Shown here piece by piece: positions 62,313-64,000 of a DNA stretch of 64,000 nt; the stretch's first letter is position 1, and each line of letters begins with the position of its first letter. The position numbers were made by a program, and so were the translations under genes. The DNA comes from Verrucomicrobiaceae bacterium (GTDB lineage: Bacteria > Verrucomicrobiota > Verrucomicrobiia > Verrucomicrobiales > Verrucomicrobiaceae). Below the pieces are notes generated by a model, which was not told the DNA's origin, made no database searches, and was given only the letters and a program-made list of their open reading frames with translations. The DNA lies in the NCBI GenBank assembly GCA_027489965.1, contig JAIXZA010000052.1, positions 1-64,000 on the forward strand. The letters run 5' to 3'.

Positions 62313-63161
62313 TTAGGCGACGCGGCGGCGGCGGAAGAGGAGGCCCACAAAGGCCATGCCGACAAGCACTGCGCGTGAAGGCTCTGGGATTGCGGCGATG
62401 GAATGGACGCCTACACCCGAACCGAAATTGCCTACTGATGTGGCAGCGCCTGTCAGCGCGTCGATCGAGTACAGGGAAGAGGTGGCTCCATCTGTGGAGA
62501 GCGTGCCCCAGAGATTACCATTGGCATCCACTCCGAGACCGCCAAAGGAAACAATATCCAGGCCCAGTCCACCGACCGTGAAGAGTTCACTGAAATTCGG
62601 GTCGATGCTTCTCACCAGTGTATTCAGATTGGCATCAATAAAATAGGTGCTACCGAAATCTGGGTCGATACCAAGCGCGAAGATTACTGGTGCGGTGCCG
62701 AAGTTTGCGTCACCAACACCATAGACTAAATTGCCATTGGTTGTGCGTGTGCCATTGGTGGAAAAGAGGACGTTTTCCCCGACATCACTCGCGAAGAGCA
62801 TTTTATCAGTGATCGGGTCATAGGCAAAACCAGCGGCAAAACCCAGAGTGCTGAAAGTGCTGCTGATAAGAGTCGCAGCACCGCCTCTTGTGACGGAATA
62901 AAAGTTTGAGTTCGAGTCAATGCCGTAATGGGTGTCTGAGCTGGCGTGGTAGGTTAGGTTCAGCAGAACAGCGCCTGCATCGTTAGTTATACCGTCACTT
63001 GCCTTCAAGCCTGTGATGGCTGTGCTTGTGATGAAGGTAGCTGGAGCAGTCGTGTCAAAAGACACGAGATTATTGTCGGTGGTGACACCGAAGAAGGTAG
63101 CAGCCTGAGAAGAGACTGTGAGTGCCACGCAGGCAGCACTGAGGAAGAAGGAACGGTTCAT
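62313..63161 (-). CDS. PEP-CTERM protein with DUF4394-type beta-propeller-like domain
   Basis: 282 residues, signal peptide to about residue 20. The mature part has repeated segments typical of DUF4394 proteins: FFGVTTDNNLVSFDTTAPATF, IGLKASDG-like GLKASDGITNDAG, HYGIDSNSNFYSV, AGFAYDPITDKMLFASD and ALGIDPDFGSTYFIDANLN. It ends IPEPSRAVLV, a membrane segment and FRRRRVA, the exosortase sorting signal. Surface-displayed, function unknown. It is upstream of the PhoX-like gene on the same strand. The GTTATCT/GTGACAT element lies about 130-150 bp before its start. Confidence 0.8.
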   Translation of the reverse strand: MNRSFFLSAACVALTVSSQAATFFGVTTDNNLVSFDTTAPATFITSTAITGLKASDGITNDAGAVLLNLTYHASSDTHYGIDSNSNFYSVTRGGAATLISSTFSTLGFAAGFAYDPITDKMLFASDVGENVLFSTNGTRTTNGNLVYGVGDANFGTAPVIFALGIDPDFGSTYFIDANLNTLVRSIDPNFSELFTVGGLGLDIVSFGGLGVDANGNLWGTLSTDGATSSLYSIDALTGAATSVGNFGSGVGVHSIAAIPEPSRAVLVGMAFVGLLFRRRRVA

Positions 63162-63475
63162 GACTTGAGAGCGGGATGGATGGGAGTTAGCAAATCACCA
63201 GCAGAAAAATCATTCTGCCGACGATAGCTTTTTAACGTCCTGTCTAAAGACTTGGCAAAAAGACGAACGAAACAATTTTGCCATGCGTCAAAGATGTCAC
63301 AAACTTTGAGATAACATCAAACTGACGCGACTCAGGCTTTGCTCATCATCAGTGCTCATCACAAAGACTCCGTTGTGATTCATTAGCTCTACTTCGGGGA
63401 AAAATATCCCGATGGATCTTTGCGTCGTGGACCTTGGTTTCGTTACCGGTTCGGAGAAACTCCGAGTGATTCATT
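63162..63475. other. Intergenic region upstream of the PEP-CTERM/PhoX pair
   Basis: 314 bp without a convincing gene. It holds the regulatory element at 63294-63315 and a small hairpin (TCGGAG AAA CTCCGA, 63451-63465) just after the stop of the gene at 63476; this hairpin lacks a U tract. The A/T-rich part (63200-63280) probably contains the promoter for the minus-strand gene at 63161. Confidence 0.5.
63294..63315 (-). promoter_or_regulatory. Regulatory element (GTTATCT/GTGACAT) upstream of the PEP-CTERM/PhoX pair
   Basis: On the minus strand GTTATCT starts at 63315 and GTGACAT at 63300, start-to-start 15 bp, with CAAA between as in the other copies (TAAA there). It points toward the PEP-CTERM gene starting at 63161 and is followed by the PhoX-like gene. 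Confidence 0.45.
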
Positions 63476-64000
63476 TTAGCGACGACGACGGCTCAACAGA
63501 CCAATCAAACCCAATGCGAAGAGTAGCGCGCGTGTCGGTTCAGGCACGACTGCTACAGAGATGGTTCCAGCGGTGTAGAATTGGCTCAGATCCCAGCCCA
63601 GCAATCCGGTCAGCGTGGGTAGCTCCATTAGCGCGGTGTCAAAGGTGCCTGTCGGTGCTGTGCCGGCTAGAGTGTTCCAGTCCAATAGCCGCCAACGATC
63701 ATTGGCTGCAAAGCCTGTCATCGCGCTGGTCACTTTCAATTTAACACCGGTGCTGATGTTGAAAAGGCCACCTGTGCGGAAGAGATCGGCTGCGGCAAGA
63801 TTGCCCGTCTGATCCCCCAGACCTGCGCCTGAAAAAAGATCAAACTCCAAGGTGCTGCCACTCTGGAAAAAAGTGGTGATGCTGCCATTGGCAGGGGTGA
63901 AGGTCAGGATATTTCCACTCGTGTCACCAGAGGCATTTCCCACACTCACTTTGGCTCCGCTGCCGATGGTCACCGTGCCACCTGATGCTGGCTGGATGAA
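63476..64000 (-). CDS. PEP-CTERM surface protein, autotransporter-associated beta-repeat type, C-terminal part
   Basis: The frame is open to the right edge (FIQPASGGTVTIGSGAKVSV...), so the 5' end lies outside the window; the GTG near 63973 is internal. The visible 174 residues have beta-helix-like repeats (GSTLEFDLFSGAG, FNISTGVKLKVTSAM, DRWRLLDWNTLAG) as in proteins with autotransporter-associated beta-strand repeats. It ends VPEPTRALLF, a membrane helix and SRRRR, an exosortase sorting signal. Probably a large surface protein; it ends 314 bp before the start of the next gene. Confidence 0.8.
   Translation of the reverse strand, partial: FIQPASGGTVTIGSGAKVSVGNASGDTSGNILTFTPANGSITTFFQSGSTLEFDLFSGAGLGDQTGNLAAADLFRTGGLFNISTGVKLKVTSAMTGFAANDRWRLLDWNTLAGTAPTGTFDTALMELPTLTGLLGWDLSQFYTAGTISVAVVPEPTRALLFALGLIGLLSRRRR

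Overview
The window looks like a chromosomal segment of a member of the Verrucomicrobiota, probably near Prosthecobacter/Verrucomicrobium. This is inferred from gene content only: two pairs of Planctomycete-type cytochrome/DUF1549/DUF1553 (PSD1) and DUF1501 genes, a DUF1552 fragment, PEP-CTERM proteins ending in the PEPSRA/PEPTRA variant with an RRRR tail, several secreted proteins of about 2000 residues built from Ig-like and LamG domains, and weak or absent Shine-Dalgarno sites. No rRNA, tRNA, CRISPR array, insertion sequence, integrase or phage module was seen.

Layout. 1-4.5 kb: 3' end of a DUF1552 gene, a small XRE regulator, a non-coding stretch with a 21-bp periodic G-rich repeat, a secreted esterase, a frameshifted small gene and a LamG/BNR sialidase-like protein. 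4.7-16.6 kb (+ strand): a cysteine-synthase-like enzyme, a CNNM/CBS membrane protein, an ABC ATPase and permease of the nitrate/sulfonate/taurine type, a PSD1-DUF1501 pair, an SsuD-like flavin monooxygenase, a Gfo/Idh/MocA oxidoreductase and an MFS carrier. 16.8-33.3 kb (+): a TPR protein coupled to a 2210-aa secreted protein with two different metallophosphoesterase domains, a PEP-CTERM protein, the betaine-lipid genes btaA and btaB, then a 2135-aa secreted fusion of PhoX-like phosphatase, endonuclease/exonuclease/phosphatase and endonuclease I domains. 33.6-41.8 kb (-): a DUF1501/PSD1 pair with a beta-helix protein and two secreted proteins of unknown function. 41.9-48.8 kb (-): a second TPR plus giant metallophosphoesterase module, inverted relative to the first. 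49.2-54.0 kb (+): a secreted subtilisin-like protease, a small gene broken at a C7 tract and an exported Rieske protein. 54.0-60.5 kb (-): a tightly overlapping five-gene operon of three SPFH (HflK/HflC-like) proteins, a P-type ATPase and a membrane-anchored protein. 60.6-64 kb (-): a stand-alone PhoX-like phosphatase and two PEP-CTERM proteins.

The most interesting reading is that 16.7-63.3 kb contains an undescribed phosphate-acquisition locus. Giant secreted enzymes could release phosphate from nucleic acids and phosphoesters, a PhoX-like phosphatase is also present, and btaAB would replace phospholipid with phosphorus-free betaine lipid. A shared element, GTTACAT and GTGACAT half-sites whose starts lie 15 bp apart, occurs upstream of four of these transcription units, always pointing toward the gene, and a related form precedes a fifth. 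Domain calls rest on visible motifs and recognised family patterns. No database search was run.
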